NCBI GenBank assembly: GCA_009829735.1
Contig: CM020618.1
Span: 31,286,894-31,350,893 of the forward strand
DNA: 64,000 nt
Source of the DNA: Pyropia yezoensis
Lineage: Eukaryota; Rhodophyta; Bangiophyceae; Bangiales; Bangiaceae
Direction of reading: 5' to 3'
Part shown: positions 63,523-64,000 of the stretch, piece after piece
How the letters are laid out: the number at the start of each line of letters is the position of its first letter
Position numbering within the stretch: position 1 is the first letter of the stretch
Position numbers and translations under genes: made by a program
Notes under the pieces: model-generated
What the model saw: the letters and a program-made list of their open reading frames with translations, nothing else
Told to the model about the DNA's origin: nothing
The model's database searches: none

Positions 63523-64000
63523 TTAGCAACGGGGCCACATGTCTGCACCCGGTTCAAGGTTCCAGGGCCACACAGCATAGATAGCCTTGAATGGTTCCAG
63601 TAGTACGATGGCCTCCTCCTCCCGCAGTGGAGGTTCGGTCCCAACGCGTTCACAGTACTGGATAACCTTGGCCCTGTCGAACTTGTGGTAAGGTTCCCAG
63701 GTATCCTCGGACTGGGCGTAACCCAACCAGCGTATCAAGAGCCATAGGTTCCCTTCCTGGTCCTTGTCGTGCCCCAAAAAACGTTCCCAAACAAAAGGGG
63801 TGCCAGAGTCCTCGTGGTGCAGGGGTACAACCGGTTCTTGCGGACCATGCAACATGCACGTGGAGTCCGTCTCGCCAGAGGGTGTGGGTGCACGGGCCAC
63901 ATGGTCACTACTGACCCGGTCACGGATCCCTTCAACCAGTACCGTGAACGTGTGCCCATCCCGGTCCACGATCCGATAGGGACCCTTGACCCTCTGGTCC
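63523..64000 (-). CDS. pol: Chromovirus Pol C terminus (integrase tail and chromodomain), running off the right edge
   Basis: The minus-strand frame is open from base 64000 (DQRVKGPYRIVDRDGHTF) to a stop at 63523. KGPYRIVDRD..VSSDHVARAP is the C-terminal integrase segment. It is followed by a chromodomain with VWERFLGHDKDQEGNLWLLI and RWLGYAQSEDTWEPYHKFD. This is a third Ty3 chromovirus family in the window, not closely related to the other two by eye. The rest of pol lies outside. Confidence 0.82.
   Translation of the reverse strand, partial: DQRVKGPYRIVDRDGHTFTVLVEGIRDRVSSDHVARAPTPSGETDSTCMLHGPQEPVVPLHHEDSGTPFVWERFLGHDKDQEGNLWLLIRWLGYAQSEDTWEPYHKFDRAKVIQYCERVGTEPPLREEEAIVLLEPFKAIYAVWPWNLEPGADMWPRC

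Overview
The window looks like nuclear DNA of a very GC-rich, intron-poor, transposon-loaded eukaryote. A bangiophyte red alga of the Porphyra/Pyropia type is my best inference. The basis is a plastid-style N-terminal extension on a glutathione-transferase-family gene, GC-saturated third codon positions, secreted proteins with N-glycosylation sites, chromodomain Ty3 retroelements and long G/C homopolymers. No database search was possible, so the organism is not proven.

Layout. 1-937 (minus) is the 5' part of an Xi-class glutathione-transferase-like gene running off the left edge. 1.3-2.6 kb holds a hairpin and CCG-rich low complexity. 2741-6171 is a complete pogo-like DNA transposon with matching terminal inverted repeats, TA target duplications and an uninterrupted transposase. 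6865-8659 is a secreted glycoprotein-like gene whose frame breaks twice in homopolymers. 9764-17851 is a nearly intact, young Ty3 chromovirus on the minus strand: two 1183-bp LTRs, primer-binding site, an extra zinc-finger ORF upstream of gag, gag, a candidate -1 frameshift heptamer, pol and polypurine tract. 17.9-18.2 kb (minus) holds a short Fanzor/TnpB-like remnant. 18665-19285 is a small secreted protein. 19.3-29.2 kb is mostly low-complexity GC-rich DNA with one solo LTR.

29.2-50.5 kb is a nest of elements. A piggyBac-like transposase remnant (minus) is cut by LTRs of one Ty3 family (469-bp LTR; gag and protease remain). That element is interrupted by a second Ty3 family (about 363-bp LTRs at 33928, 46498 and 50117). 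The second family carries a large antisense ORF between pol and the 3' LTR, present twice (43464-45911 and 47157-49526). I consider it the strongest candidate for an undescribed system here. The pol of this element contains a 500-N gap flanked by the same 1.6 kb of sequence, almost certainly an unmerged contig overlap.

50.6-64 kb holds host-like or unclassified genes: a hypothetical protein (52225-52772, minus), a long Ala-rich interrupted gene ending in a NYN/PIN-like ribonuclease domain (53681-58274), a convergent coiled-coil-like protein (58636-59733, minus), a strong dyad (60187-60341), and at the right edge the 3' end of another chromodomain pol (63523-64000, minus).

Together the genes show a gene-poor segment dominated by successive transposon insertions. 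Several breaks need exactly one added base in a G or C run, pointing partly to assembly error. Others are genuine nonsense codons or truncations.
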